From assembly GCA_002914805.1 (NCBI GenBank), contig JXTB01000117.1, forward strand, positions 1 to 64,000: 64,000 nucleotides of DNA. Reading direction: 5' to 3'. This document shows positions 1 to 11,174 of this stretch, piece by piece. Origin of the DNA: Parasponia andersonii (Eukaryota > Streptophyta > Magnoliopsida > Rosales > Cannabaceae). Positions within the stretch are counted from its first letter, which is position 1. Each line of letters starts with the position of its first letter. The position numbers and the translations under genes are program-made. Under the pieces are notes generated by a model that was given only the letters and a program-made list of their open reading frames with translations, was not told the DNA's origin and did no database searches.

Positions 1-85
1 GAGATTTGTGAGATAGCAAGGGCACGTGAACAGTTGGAGAATCCAGCATCAGCAGTTCAAGACACGTGGACGACTGGTGAGAAAC

Positions 86-166
86 CGCTCCAACACTAAG
101 ATTTGCTACTATAAATCCGAGAAAGAGCATCATAGCAGCCATTAGAGAATTTTTAATGCTTGCCAT
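86..166 (-). CDS. Exon 1 of a third beta-1,3-glucanase gene (partial, runs off the left edge)
   Basis: The minus strand from 166 encodes a hydrophobic signal-peptide exon (MASIKNSLMAAMMLFLGFIV, then AN). It lines up closely with exon 1 of the two complete glucanase genes at 13866-13947 and 17812-17890. A TATA box lies at the same relative position. The older start at 183 is still an ATG, but a small insertion after it puts it out of frame and it stops quickly, so I chose the ATG at 166. A possible donor (G then GTTTCT) follows base 86, but its phase does not match the phase-1 junction of the paralogs. The frame also stays open to the window edge, so the exon end is uncertain. Exon 2 lies outside the window, so function is inferred from homology of this exon only. 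Confidence 0.55.
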
Positions 167-235
167 ATGTACAAGGTAGCCATAGAGAAGAATAACAAAG
201 AAATCAGCTTGACATTTTGTTTTGCATTAATTGAT

Positions 236-251
236 CTCTTTATATAGAGAT
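236..251 (-). promoter_or_regulatory. TATA-box region of the edge glucanase gene
   Basis: Read on the minus strand, the site is ATCTCTATATAAAGAG, about 70 bases upstream of the start at 166. The glucanase at 17812-17890 has almost the same string at the same relative place. Confidence 0.6.
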
Positions 252-1237
252 ATGAAGTCTTTAGCCTAATTATGACAAGTCGACACATGTTTATCAATAT
301 GAACATGTGCTCATCAATTTCCTCTAGGAAAAGAAAAAGAAAATAATTGTGTTTAAACGCCGTGTATATATGTCGATTTTGAAAAACGTTTACCTACTAG
401 ATAACCAGGAGAAAAACACACACACACAGAAGGAAATTCAGTTGGGATTTTGGATGGGATTTTTTATTGACTTCCTCACTTACATTACACACATAAATTT
501 CTTTGGAATATCTATACACGACAAGTAATTCAAAGCAATGACACGTAAGCTATTTTGTATGTAAGAACCTATTTTCCTGTTACTGAGCTAGAACTAGATT
601 TAGTTCTCAATAGATAAATAAAGTAAATGTATCATTAGCATGTCATATATAGTATATATTGAATATATATTTAGTTTCAAAGTTGAGATGGCTTTTGTTT
701 TTTGTTTTTTTGTTTCTTTTTTCGAGATTAAACAACAAATAATAAGAGTTTCCTTCATAGTCCGGCAATGAAAATTTCAAAGGTTGTTTGGCTACGTGGA
801 GATAAAATATACTGTTAGCGAAATATATATTAATTGGCATAAACGATTTTGGATTTACTATAATTATGCTACCAGCTGGCAGCTTCTTTATTAGCAATAA
901 CCCTTGACTATTAAGTACTAAATAAGTATGGACAGTGATCCTAACAAAGTTGAGAAATCTGAGGGTACGTGGGGCACCAGACGAGGAATATATGAGCACC
1001 TTTGTGATGTCGTAGACCGATCAATATGTGGTATGATGGAAAATCTTGTCACATGGGCTAGAACTATGAATAAGACATTAGTGTTTGACTTTCTTTTGAT
1101 GAATTCATTGAATGGTTTCCTTGTGTATAAGATAGATTCAGAAAACGACAAGTCGTAGGAAAAAGGTTGTATAGTATAGTAGCTTAGCTTAACTCTTGTT
1201 TAGTATATCCACAAAAAAAGAAAAAAAAAAAAAAGCT
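252..1237. other. Upstream/intergenic region, no recognised gene
   Basis: AT-rich DNA with homopolymer runs. A small open frame at 928-1158 (76 codons, plus strand) overlaps an equally open frame on the minus strand. I do not recognise either product, and no splice context or paralog is visible. It could be a gene fragment. The stretch presumably carries the distal promoter of the edge glucanase. Confidence 0.4.
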
Positions 1238-1242
1238 TAACT

Positions 1243-3782
1243 TGTCATGACCCAAATCACAGGGTAGTGGCAGAAGACCCAAACTCCGGGGTAATGGCAG
1301 AAGGAGAATTTCACTAGAATTAGAAATTCTTTAATTTTTTTTTTTTAAACAAAAATATAGGGAATTCAACTCAACAAATCTATCCCACAGTTCATAGTCA
1401 CTAATAACCACAGACTGAAAAATTATAAGAAAAACTAAATTTCAAATAGTTCACTGAGTATCATCATTCACATCTCAACATCAAGCTAGTATGATATATC
1501 TAGTTTACAGACATATTTAAAGGAACACACTTAATTTGAATACTAGCAATATCCATTTATTTAACAAGACTTAAACACAAGTTTTGAATTCACATTCTTA
1601 GCATTACCAAGTCTCAAACTACAAATAAAATATAACTTCTTATTCTGCTTGTTAATCGTAATGATACACTAGACATCACCTGTGGAGAAAGTAGGGAGGG
1701 TGAGCATAAAATACCCAGTAGGTTATCCAATTTCCCTTTTTAGGAAAATCTTATTATAATTCTCAAGACATCTGCATGGTTAGTAGTACTGAAAAGTATT
1801 TCTATAAATATTAAAGATTTAAACCATTTACAGATACCATGCTAAAAACCAAAACCAGATATCCAGGTCAAAACATATAAAAGTCTTAATTAAAATAAGC
1901 ATAATGCACATCACATAAATCAACACATCACATACTCTCATTCTCTCATCACGACTAGAGTAACTTATACTACATGTATTGAGTGCTCCCTACCTGACAT
2001 CTATCTCTGGAAACCAGAAGGATACTCATATGTCTAATTCTACCGAACCGGAGGGGCACCGAATGCCTACGCCTACCGAATGGAAATAGTCAAAAAATGA
2101 ACCCCGCGTGGGTTTACGGGCTCTCACCGAAGGCGGGTATACTAGTCCGCCTACTACAATACCGTGATGTCTAAGATGATTCTCGCACATGATCATATGA
2201 AATGTGCAATATATAGAGTCTCAAATAACCATGCAGTGGTTTAACATTCTACACATACTCTGATTTTTAATTAAAAATCCATTTTGTACTTAAAAATCCA
2301 AAAGCACAGTTTCTATGGTTTTACCAAATCCCAAATATAAAAACTTGTACAAAATCATATGTAAAAATATCTACAGCAGTCCACAATGTTTCACAAATTC
2401 ATAGTTCATTAAAATAACTATTCAAATAATTCAATTTAATAAAATCATGAAATTTCATTTTTCAGAATAAATTTCAATTTTTAATGGAAATAATAGAAAA
2501 TAAGGAAATTGAATCCCCAACCTCGAAATAGTAGTTGTGTTGAGCTAACGACGCTAGAAATATCCTTAATTGATCACCCGGCTGTTCAGAAAGTTGTTCT
2601 CGAATCTCATCACGTTCACTTGAAAAATTAACTTTTCAAACGGAGTCTCGGATTGAGAAACAGAGGTCATCACTGAATTCAGAACACCCAAAAACATTGG
2701 TTTAGATACAAAGTTCGTCGAAAACGGGTCCCGGTATGGAACCGGTCCGTGGCACGTAAAACGGTGCAATTCACGAGCTATTTTTTCGATTTTCGTGCCA
2801 CTTCAGAAAATAGTGGTATTTTATATCAAACTTCATTTCCCGACCTCACTGAGTCCAAATTCGAAGTTAGAACTCATTTTCGAGGTCCCGAACATTAAAT
2901 GAGCTCAAAAATCAGAAAATTATAAAAATACCACATTTTGAAAATAATTAGAAAAATACCACATTTCATCCCAATAATTAACGATCTTCCGGTTACCATC
3001 TTAACACTTCAAAATCATGAAATTTCATGTTTCAAACTCCTTTTTCACGTGGTGAAATTTTCTCAGGAAAAATAATTCAATTCCGAAATAATTACGAAAA
3101 TACCACAAAATTTAAATATCAAAATATTGCTACAGTAGTAAACTACTCACCGGAGCCGAGTTGGAGGCCGAGAGTGGTCGGAAATGAAAGTTGGAGTTAA
3201 AACGAGTTGAACGATGGTAGTGGTGAGGTGATCGGACGTCGGAGGAGGAAACAGTGAGCGAAAAACCGTTCCGGTGGTGCGACTTTCGGAGTGCTTTTTA
3301 TCCGGCGAGGCACGACGTTTCACCACAGTGTTGGCTGGCGCTGCTTCGTCGGCGGTAGGGTAAGGGTGCGGGGTAGCACATCGGGGTGTACAGTGGCCGG
3401 AGCAGCTTCGGGTGAACAGTAGCAGATGTGGTAGTTTTTGAGACCTTGGTGAAGAAGAAAGAAGAAAATGGGGGTTTATATGCATTTTTTGGAAACTGTA
3501 GCAGTGGGACACGTGGCGTAATCTGATTCGATCGAAAAAAAAGTTTCTGAAATTCCACTTTGGCCATAATTTAAAAAGATTATTTCACTTTAGTCCCTCC
3601 TTAATTATACTTTTATCCTCGGTTTATAATTTCTTTTTCACTTAACCCCAAATGCACCTAGATTTTATCTTGTCTAGATTCAACACTAATAATTTAATTT
3701 AAAATAATTTTAAAATATAGAATTACCAAAATGCTCTTGAAGAAAATTACTTAATTACCCTTACAAAATTTAGGATTTTACA
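1243..3782 (-). repeat. LTR (3' LTR in element orientation)
   Basis: About 2,540 bp, starting TGTCATGACC and ending GATTTTACA. It aligns along its length with 8575-11169. The ORF-like stretches near 3147-3567 lie in a GC-rich part of the LTR and are not convincing genes. Confidence 0.93.
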
Positions 3783-3795
3783 TCCTCTCCCCCTT
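3783..3795 (-). other. Polypurine tract of the gypsy element
   Basis: On the minus strand the bases next to the LTR read AAGGGGGAGAGGA, immediately before the LTR start TG. This is the usual place and composition of the plus-strand primer of an LTR retrotransposon. Confidence 0.8.
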
Positions 3796-3839
3796 AAAAG
3801 AATTTTGTCCCGACATTCAGATACAAGGGTCAAAGTACA

Positions 3840-5166
3840 ACTTCAAGTTGGAAATTAGACAGATGATAATATTTTTCATACATTTCTGCTTTTAGCTCCC
3901 AAGTGGCTTTGTCTTCCTTATGGTGTTGCCAAAGAACCTTGACAAGTGGTATCTGTCTATTTCAAAGCACTTTGAGCTCTCTCCCCAGTATTCGAACTAG
4001 TTGTTCCTCATATGTTACATCCTCTTATAATGACACTTCCACATACTAAATAACATGCAATTGATCAAGCACATACCTCCTAAGTATCGAGACATGAAAA
4101 ACATTGTGCACTCGGCCCAATTCTAGTGTCAATTCCAAGCGATACGCTACGGGCCCAATTCTAGAAGTAATCTCAAATGGTTCAATATATCTTGGAGCCA
4201 ATTTGACTTTAAGCCCAAATCTAGTGATCCTATGTCTTGGCATCACTTTCAAGAATATTTAATCACTAACTTCAAACTCTATTTCACGTCTCTTTGGGTC
4301 TGCATAGCTTTTCTGTCGACTCTACATGACTTTAAGTCTTTGTCGAATCTTGTTAATTTTCTCAGTAGTCTCTTGTATCAGTTCTGGCCCAAGAATGACA
4401 CGCTCCTCAGTATCAGCCCAACACAAGAGTGATCTACATGGTAACCATATAATACCTCATATAGAGCTATGCCAAGACTGGTTTGGTAGTCGTTGTTGTA
4501 AGAAAACTCCACCAATGACAGGTGATCATCCCAGCTTCTACCAAAATTCAGTACATAAGAGCGAAGCATGTTTTCTAGAATCTGAATAGTCCTCTCAGAT
4601 TGGCCATCTGTCTGAGGATAATGAGCAGTACTGAGATTTAGTTCCATTCCCAAAGCTCTCTGCAAAGCTCTCCAAAACTTAGAAGTAAATCTTGGGTCTC
4701 TGTCCGAAACTATGCTTGATGGTACTCTATGTAATCGAACAATATTGTCAATATAGAGACGACTAAGCTTGTTGAGTGAAAAATCAGATCTGATTGGTAT
4801 GAAATGAGCAGTTTTCATCATATGATCAACAATCACCCAAATTGCGTTGTCCTTTCTTCGGGTCGTAGGCAAACCCATTACAAAGTCCATAGTGATTTTA
4901 TCCCACTTCCACTCTGGTATGGGTAAAGGCTATAGTAGTCCAGTTGATTTCTGGTATTCAGCTTTAACTTGCTGACATATCATGTACTTAGTCACAAAAG
5001 TAGCTACATCACGTTTCATACCTTTCCACCAATACTTTCTTTTCAGGTCGTAATACATCTTGGTGTTACCAGGATGTACTGCAAACTTAGACTTATGAGC
5101 TTCAGTGAGAATGGTCTCTATAAGATGAGGATCATTAGCTACTACTTGCTTACCTTTGAAAAGCAT
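3840..5166 (-). pseudogene. Broken integrase with C-terminal chromodomain (gypsy pol)
   Basis: The zinc-binding region (4930-5166) keeps the histidine pair but has Tyr where the first of the two cysteines is expected (YMICQQVK). The catalytic core (4378-4890) keeps the D, D and E residues, seen in VDHMMK, SDRDPRF and GQSERT. The 3' part (4046-4252) has the [11 protein letters not shown] and [11 protein letters not shown] blocks typical of chromoviral integrases. After two stops a chromodomain-like stretch follows on the minus strand at about 3840-4040 (KVLWQHH, then ATWELKAEM). Chromodomains direct integration toward marked chromatin in this group. Separate frames and stops make it non-functional. 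Confidence 0.85.
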
Positions 5167-5586
5167 AAATTCTTCTCTATTTGTATTCCAACCTTCTGAT
5201 TGTTCACCACTTTCGAGTTAATTCCAGATCGTTCTCAATTCTTGGTCTTGCCATTGATTTTGCTATACAGTTTGGAGAAGCGTAGCTGTGGCAACAATAT
5301 TACTGAGGTAAGCAGCATTTCCAGACTCGAAGTACTGCAAGTTATAATCACCAATTGCCAATGAGTTCTTTCAATCTTGAAATATAAGTGTCACTAAGGA
5401 GCTAAGCGGTTTTCTACTCAAGGCATCAGCTACGATATTGGCCTTACCGAGATGGTATTGGAGTTCGAAATCATAATCTTCCATATACTCAACCCATCTT
5501 CGTTGCCTTAAATTCAAATCCCATTAGATGAAGAGATATTTCAAACTCTTATGGTCAGAGAAGATTTCAAATTTCACACCATACAG

Positions 5587-6920
5587 TTAACATCTCCATA
5601 TTTTGAGTGCGAAAATTATTATTACAAGCTCCAGGTCATAGGTAGGATAGTTTCTCTCATGTGGCTTCAACTGATGAGAAGCATACGCTATAACTCGACC
5701 ATTTTGCATCAGAACACATCTCAATCCCGTCTTTGAAGCATCGGTATATACCACATAAGGTTCATTACTCTCAGGAACTGTAAGAACAGGTACAGTTGTC
5801 AAATTGTGCTTCAATTTCCTGAAAGTTTCTTCACAATCATTATCCCAAATGAACTTGACATCCTTCCTTATCAGCCTTGTCAATGGTAAATCAACCCTTG
5901 AGAAATTCTGGCGAAACGACGGTAATAACCTGTTAAACCGATGAAATTTCGTATTTCTGTCATATTATTTGGTCTTTCCCAATTTAGAACAGCTTCTACC
6001 TTAGTAGGATCGACTAAGATACTTTCTTGAGAAATTACATGCCCCAAGAATTTAACTTCTGACATCCAGAAGTCACATTTTGATCTTTTGGCATATAATT
6101 ATTGACTTCTCAAAACTTCAAGTACTATCCTCAGATGTTCGGCATGATCTTCTTGAGTATTAGAATACACCAGGATATCATCAATAAAAATAATTACAAA
6201 ATGATCCAAGTATGGCTTGAAAATCTGATTCATGAGGTCCATAAAAGCTACAGGCGCATTCGTCAAACCAAAAGATATTACCAGAAACTCAAAGTGACCA
6301 TAACGAGTTTTAAATGTTGTTTTCGGTATATCTTCCTCTCGTATCTTCAACTGATGATAACCTAACCTCAAGTCAATCTTAGAGAAAAATCTTGATCCAC
6401 CAAGTTGATTAAACAAGTCGTCAATCCTTGACAAATGATACTTGTTCTTTATCATCAGCTGGTTTAACTTCTTGTAGTCCACGCATAGTCTTAAAGTACC
6501 GTCAGCTTTCTTGGCAAACAAAACAGTAGCACCCCAAGGAGAAGTACTACTTCGAATGAAACCCTTAGATATCAAATCATCCAATTGTTCCCTCAATTCA
6601 TTCATCTCTGCAGGAGCCATGCGGTAGGGTGGAATAGAAACTGATTGAGCTCCAGGAACAAGGACAATACAGAACTCGATCTCCTTATCTGGTGGTAGTC
6701 CTGGTAAATCCTCTAGAAATACCTCGAGATATTCACTCACCACCAGAATCCATAGGTCCTGGTCATTAGTTCTCATCTCGCCATCAATGGCAAATAAGTT
6801 CCCATAACACTCAAGTTTCTTCCTCCCACCCAAATAGGCTTTAAGAATAGAACTTGGTTTCAATGAATTCAATCGGGCTTGATATATAATGGGTTGTTCA
6901 TTATCCAGAAAAAGGGTCAC
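5587..6920 (-). pseudogene. Broken reverse transcriptase and RNase H (gypsy pol)
   Basis: The RT block (6099-6920) shows the gypsy signatures [21 protein letters not shown] and the catalytic FIDDILVYS. The frame then breaks and resumes at 5880-6065 (FLGHVIS...VLNWERP). It continues as RNase H at 5587-5883, with [14 protein letters not shown] and the downstream E of YPTYDLEL. At least two breaks separate these pieces, so no continuous polyprotein is encoded. Confidence 0.88.
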
Positions 6921-6989
6921 TCGTTTATCATAACAATCGACAATAGCTCGATACTTGGATAACTAATCCATACCGAGTATTACATCATA

Positions 6990-7229
6990 TTATTTCATTG
7001 GTAATAAAATTAAATCAGCAAGTAATTCTTTACCATCAATCACCACACAACAAAATTTACACACACTAGACACATCAGTTACACCACCCAAAGGTGTTCC
7101 TAAAGTCAAGGCATAATCCAACTCAGAAAATTCTAATCCCAAAAATTGAACAAACAACAAGGATATGAATGAATGAGATGCACCAGTGTCAAACAAAACA
7201 CCTACCCAAGAATATGAAATAGGAACCAT
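6990..7229 (-). pseudogene. Retroviral-type aspartic protease fragment (gypsy)
   Basis: The minus frame carries FDTGASHSFIS, the D-T/S-G active-site motif of retrotransposon proteases. It lies between gag and RT as expected. Stops on both sides cut it off from its neighbours. Confidence 0.8.
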
Positions 7230-7559
7230 ACCGTCAATAACACCTCGACTAGTATGTTCATTGGTACCATCAGTTCTAAAAATTGCATAAGCTTGACCAG
7301 TGACTTTTCCTTTTCTTTATTGCCTCTTCCTTGTCCAGGATGACTACTGCTAGATCCCAGACCACTGCTACCATACCTCACCCTCCTTGACTCCCTGAAG
7401 CCTGAGGAGTTTGGAAATTCTGAGTATAACTCTGGGGGTGGTACTGGTGCTGGTAAGGTGATGGAGATGAAAAAGCCTGAGAAATATCCTGAGATTGCTG
7501 TGACTTAGCTTGAGTATTCTGGGGAGGTGTTGAACTAGAATAACTTCCAAGTGATCCTC

Positions 7560-8440
7560 CCTAAGAAAGAAGGGATTTCTGTAGATGTTTTGGGCATTCA
7601 TTCATCTTATGGCCCTGCTGACCACAGTGGTAATACGTATAAGGGTTAAACCACTGCTAGTATAGTTTTTGCTGTTAGGTGAACCTTAAGCAAACCACTA
7701 TCCTTGGTTCATCTTGTTCATTTTTCTCTCGTTGCTTTTATTCCTTCTTGCACCTTGCTTATTTTCTACGGCTTCAGCTCGTTAGGCAACTAACACTACT
7801 TCATAAAAAGTGGCAAATGAGTGAATAACAATACTGTTGTGGATGTTTCGATTCAGACTATTATTGAACTTCGCAATTCGATAAATGTCACTCACCACTG
7901 GGCTAAGGGCAAGGCTTACTAATTCTGTGAACTTCATCACGTATTGGTTTACTGTTCTATTCTCCTGAGTAAGTCTCTCAAAACTACCAACCACTTCAGC
8001 TTATCAATCATCATTTGCATAATGTGCTTTGAAGAGTCTCTCAAATTCTTCCCAAGTTATGCCTTCTATATTTTGCATAACCTCAATTGTCTCCCACCAA
8101 TGGATAGCATTTCCCATCAAGTGAGTGATAGCAAACACAGCTCAGAATTCTCTAGGAGTACCCAGGGTCCGAAAGTATTGTGTCATCTCATACAGCCATG
8201 CGTTAGCAACTAGTAGGTCTAGGGTTCTATCATACTGTCTAAGTTGAAGGTGCATAAACTTCTGAAGATGGTCATCCTGATCGGGTTGACGCTCTTGCTG
8301 TGGTTGAGGTTGAGGCTGAAGGTTAGGACCTTGCATCTCAAAGAAAGCATGATGCATTGCTTCGAAAAATTGTTGAAGTCTTGCGGAATTGGAGGGGGCT
8401 TGGCACCAGGTTGGCGCCTCGGAGCTATCCTAAGAGGCAT
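7560..8440 (-). pseudogene. Broken gag/capsid region (gypsy)
   Basis: The minus strand opens at 8440 with MPLRIAPRRQPGAKPPPIPQ, then shifts frame (8142-8357, including NAWLYEMTQYFRTLG). It resumes at 7782-7994 with SFERLTQENRTVNQYVMKFT, a typical gypsy capsid motif. A CCHC zinc knuckle at about 7592-7635 reads YYHCGQQGHKMNECP, with its first Cys replaced by Tyr. Frameshifts and stops make it inactive. Confidence 0.8.
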
Positions 8441-8555
8441 ATTTGAAAGTCTGAAATGATATACCAAACTATTAGTGAGACAATGATGCATATCGTCATA
8501 AAAATAATTTCAATCTAGTTTAATGGTACTATGTTCGAAGTATTTAAAACTCAAA

Positions 8556-8567
8556 GCTCTAATACCA
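8556..8567 (-). other. Primer-binding site of the gypsy element
   Basis: Minus-strand TGGTATTAGAGC lies a few bases inside the right LTR. It differs at one position from the TGGTATCAGAGC complement of the plant initiator tRNA-Met 3' end. Confidence 0.85.
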
Positions 8568-8574
8568 AAATTTC

Positions 8575-11169
8575 TGTCACGACCCGAACCCTGGAGTAGT
8601 AGCAGAAGGGGAATTTCACTATAATTGGAAATTCCTTAGTTTTTTTTAATAAAAACAAAAGTATAGGGAATTCCAATCAGTGGATCTATTCCACAGTTCA
8701 TAGTCATCAATAACCACAGACTGAAAAATTATAAGAAAAACCAAATTTTAAATAGTTCACTGAGCATCATCATTCACACCTCAATATCAAGTTAGTATGG
8801 TATATCTAGTTTACATCTAGTTTATATCTAGTTTACAGACATATTCAAAGGAACACACTTAATTTGAATACTAGCAATATCCATTTATTTAACAAGACTT
8901 AAACACAAGTCTTGAATTCATACTCCTAGTATTACCAAGTCTTAAACTACAAATAAAATATAACTTCTTATTCTGCATGTTGATCGTTAATGTTACACTA
9001 AACATCACCTGTGGAGAAAGTAGGGAGGGTGAGCATAAAATACCCAATAGGTTACCCAATTTCCCTTTTTGGGAAAATCTTATTATAATTCTCAAGGCAT
9101 CTATATGGTTAGTAGTATTGAAAAGTATTTCTATAAATATTAAAGATTTAAACCATTTATAGAAAACCATGCTAAAAACCAAAACCAGATATCCATGTCA
9201 AAATATATAAAAGTCTCTATTAAAATAAGCATAATGCACATCACATAAATCAACATATCACATGAGCTCTCATCCTCTCATCACAACTAGAGCAACTTAT
9301 ACTACATATATTGAGTGCTCCTTACCTAACATCTATCTCTGGAAACCGGAGGGATATCCATGTGTCTAATCCTACCGAACCGGAGGGGCACCGAATGCCT
9401 ACGCCTACCGAATAGAGATAGTCAGAAAACAAACCTTGCGCAGGTTTACGAGCTCTCACTGAAGGCGGGTGTACTAGTCGGCCTATTACAACACTGTGAT
9501 GCCTAAGCAACTCTCATGCATGATCATCTGAAATGTACAATATATAGAGTCGCGAACAACCATGCAGTGGTTTAACATTCTACACATGCTCTGATTTTTA
9601 ATTAAAAATCTATTTTGTACTTAAAAATCCAAAAGTACAGTTTCTATGATTTTACCAAATCCCAAATATAAAAACTTGTACAAAATCATATGTAAAAATA
9701 TCTACAGCAGTCCACAATGTTTCATAAATTCATAGTTCATTAAAATAACTATTCAAATAATCCAATTTAATAAAATCATGAAATTTCATTTTTCAGAATA
9801 AATTCCAATTTTTAATGGAAATAATAGAAAACAGGGAAATTGAATCCCCTACCTCAAAATAGTAGTTATGTTAAGCTAACGACGCTTGAAATATCCTTAA
9901 TTGATCACCCGGTTGTTCAGACAATTGTTCTCGAATCTCGTCACGTTCACTTGAAAAATTGACTTTTCAAACGGAGTCTCGGATTGAGAAATAGAGATCA
10001 TCACTGAATTCAGAACACTCAAAAACATTGTTTTAGATATAAAGTTCGTCAAAAACGGGTCCCGATATGGAACCGGCCTGTGGCACGTAAAACGGTGCAA
10101 TTCACGAGCTATTTTCTCGATTATCTTGCCACTTCAGAAAATAGTGGTATTTTATATCAAACTTCATGTCCCGACCTCACTGAGTCCAAATTCGAAGTTA
10201 GAACTCAGTTTCGAGGTCCCAAACATTAAATGAGCTCAAAAATCAGAAAATTATAAAAATACCACATTTTACAAATAATTAGAAAAATACCACATTTTCA
10301 TCTCGATAATTAACGATCTTCCGATTACCGTTTTAACACTTCAAAATCATGAAATTTCATGTTTCAAACTCCTCTTTCATGTGGTAAAATTTTCTCGGAA
10401 AAAATAACTTAATTCTGAAATAATTATGAAAATACCACAAAATTTAAATATCAAAATATTGCTACAGTAATCAACTTCTCACTGGAGCCGAGTTAGAGGC
10501 CGAGAGTGGTCGGAAATGAAAGGTGGAGTTGAGACGAGTTGAACGATAGTGGTGGTGAGGTGATCGGACGTCGGAGGAGGAAATGGCAGGCGAAAAACCG
10601 TTCAGGTGGCACGACCTTCAGAGTGCTTTTTGTCTGGCGAGGCGCGACGTTTCACTGCAGCGTTGACTGACGCTGCTTCGTCAGTGGCTGGGCAAGGGTA
10701 CGGGCCTGCAGCGTTGACTGACGCTGCTTCGTCGGTGGCTGGGCAAGGGTACGGGCCAATGCGTCGGGGGGTATGGTGTCCGGAGCAACTTCGGTTGAAT
10801 AGTAGCAGAGGTGGGAGTTTTGGGGACCTTGGTGAAGAAGAAAGAAGAAAAATTGGGGCTTATATACAATTTTCGGAAACTGTAACAGTGAGACACGTGG
10901 TGTAATCTGATTCGATCGAAAAAAAAGTTTCTGAAATTCCACTTTGGCCATAATTTTAAAAAGATTCTTTCTCTTTAGTCCATCCTTAATTACACTTTTG
11001 TTCCCGGTTTGTAATTTCTTTTTCACTTTTGCTCCAAATGTATCTAAATTTTATCCTGTCTAGATTCAACACCAATAATTTAATTTAAAATAATTTTTAA
11101 ATGTAAAATTACCAAAATACCCTTGAAGAAAAATTACTTAATTACCTTTACAAAATTTAGGATTTTACA
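8575..11169 (-). repeat. LTR (5' LTR in element orientation)
   Basis: About 2,595 bp, starting TGTCACGACC and ending GATTTTACA. It is slightly longer than its partner because of a 51-bp tandem duplication (10656-10757) and an extra copy or two of a short TCTAGTTTA-type unit near 8812-8846. On the minus strand TATATAAG at 10859-10866 could be the element's TATA box. Confidence 0.93.
10656..10757. repeat. 51-bp tandem duplication inside the right LTR
   Basis: Two adjacent 51-bp copies, starting TGCAGCGTTGACTGACGCTG at 10656 and 10707, differ at about one base. The other LTR has a single copy (about 3335-3385), so the duplication arose after insertion or in the source copy. Confidence 0.9.
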
Positions 11170-11174
11170 TAACT

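Larger units (their letters stand above)
1238..11174 (-). mobile_element. Degenerate Ty3/gypsy chromovirus-type LTR retrotransposon
   Basis: This is a full-length element in minus orientation: LTRs at 1243-3782 and 8575-11169, both TG...CA, flanked by a perfect 5-bp target duplication TAACT (1238-1242 and 11170-11174). Its primer-binding site resembles that for initiator tRNA-Met, and there is a polypurine tract at the other internal edge. In transcription order the interior holds gag, protease, reverse transcriptase, RNase H, integrase and a chromodomain-like tail. That order is characteristic of Ty3/gypsy, and the tail marks it as a chromovirus, probably of the Tekay/Del type. Every domain is cut by stops or frameshifts, so it is not autonomous. 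In one aligned stretch of about 120 bases the LTRs differ at about nine sites, nearly all transitions, so the insertion is not recent. Confidence 0.93.

Noticed and set aside
928..1158. 76-codon frame (MDSDPNKVEKSEGTWG...) as a gene
   Set aside because: Both strands are open over the same stretch, and I recognise no family. It may be a gene fragment, but I cannot support a call.
3147..3567. Pro/Ser-rich frames in the left LTR (and 10606-11026, 32717-33138, 29692-30052)
   Set aside because: They lie in the GC-rich part of LTRs, differ between LTR copies, and lack any domain.
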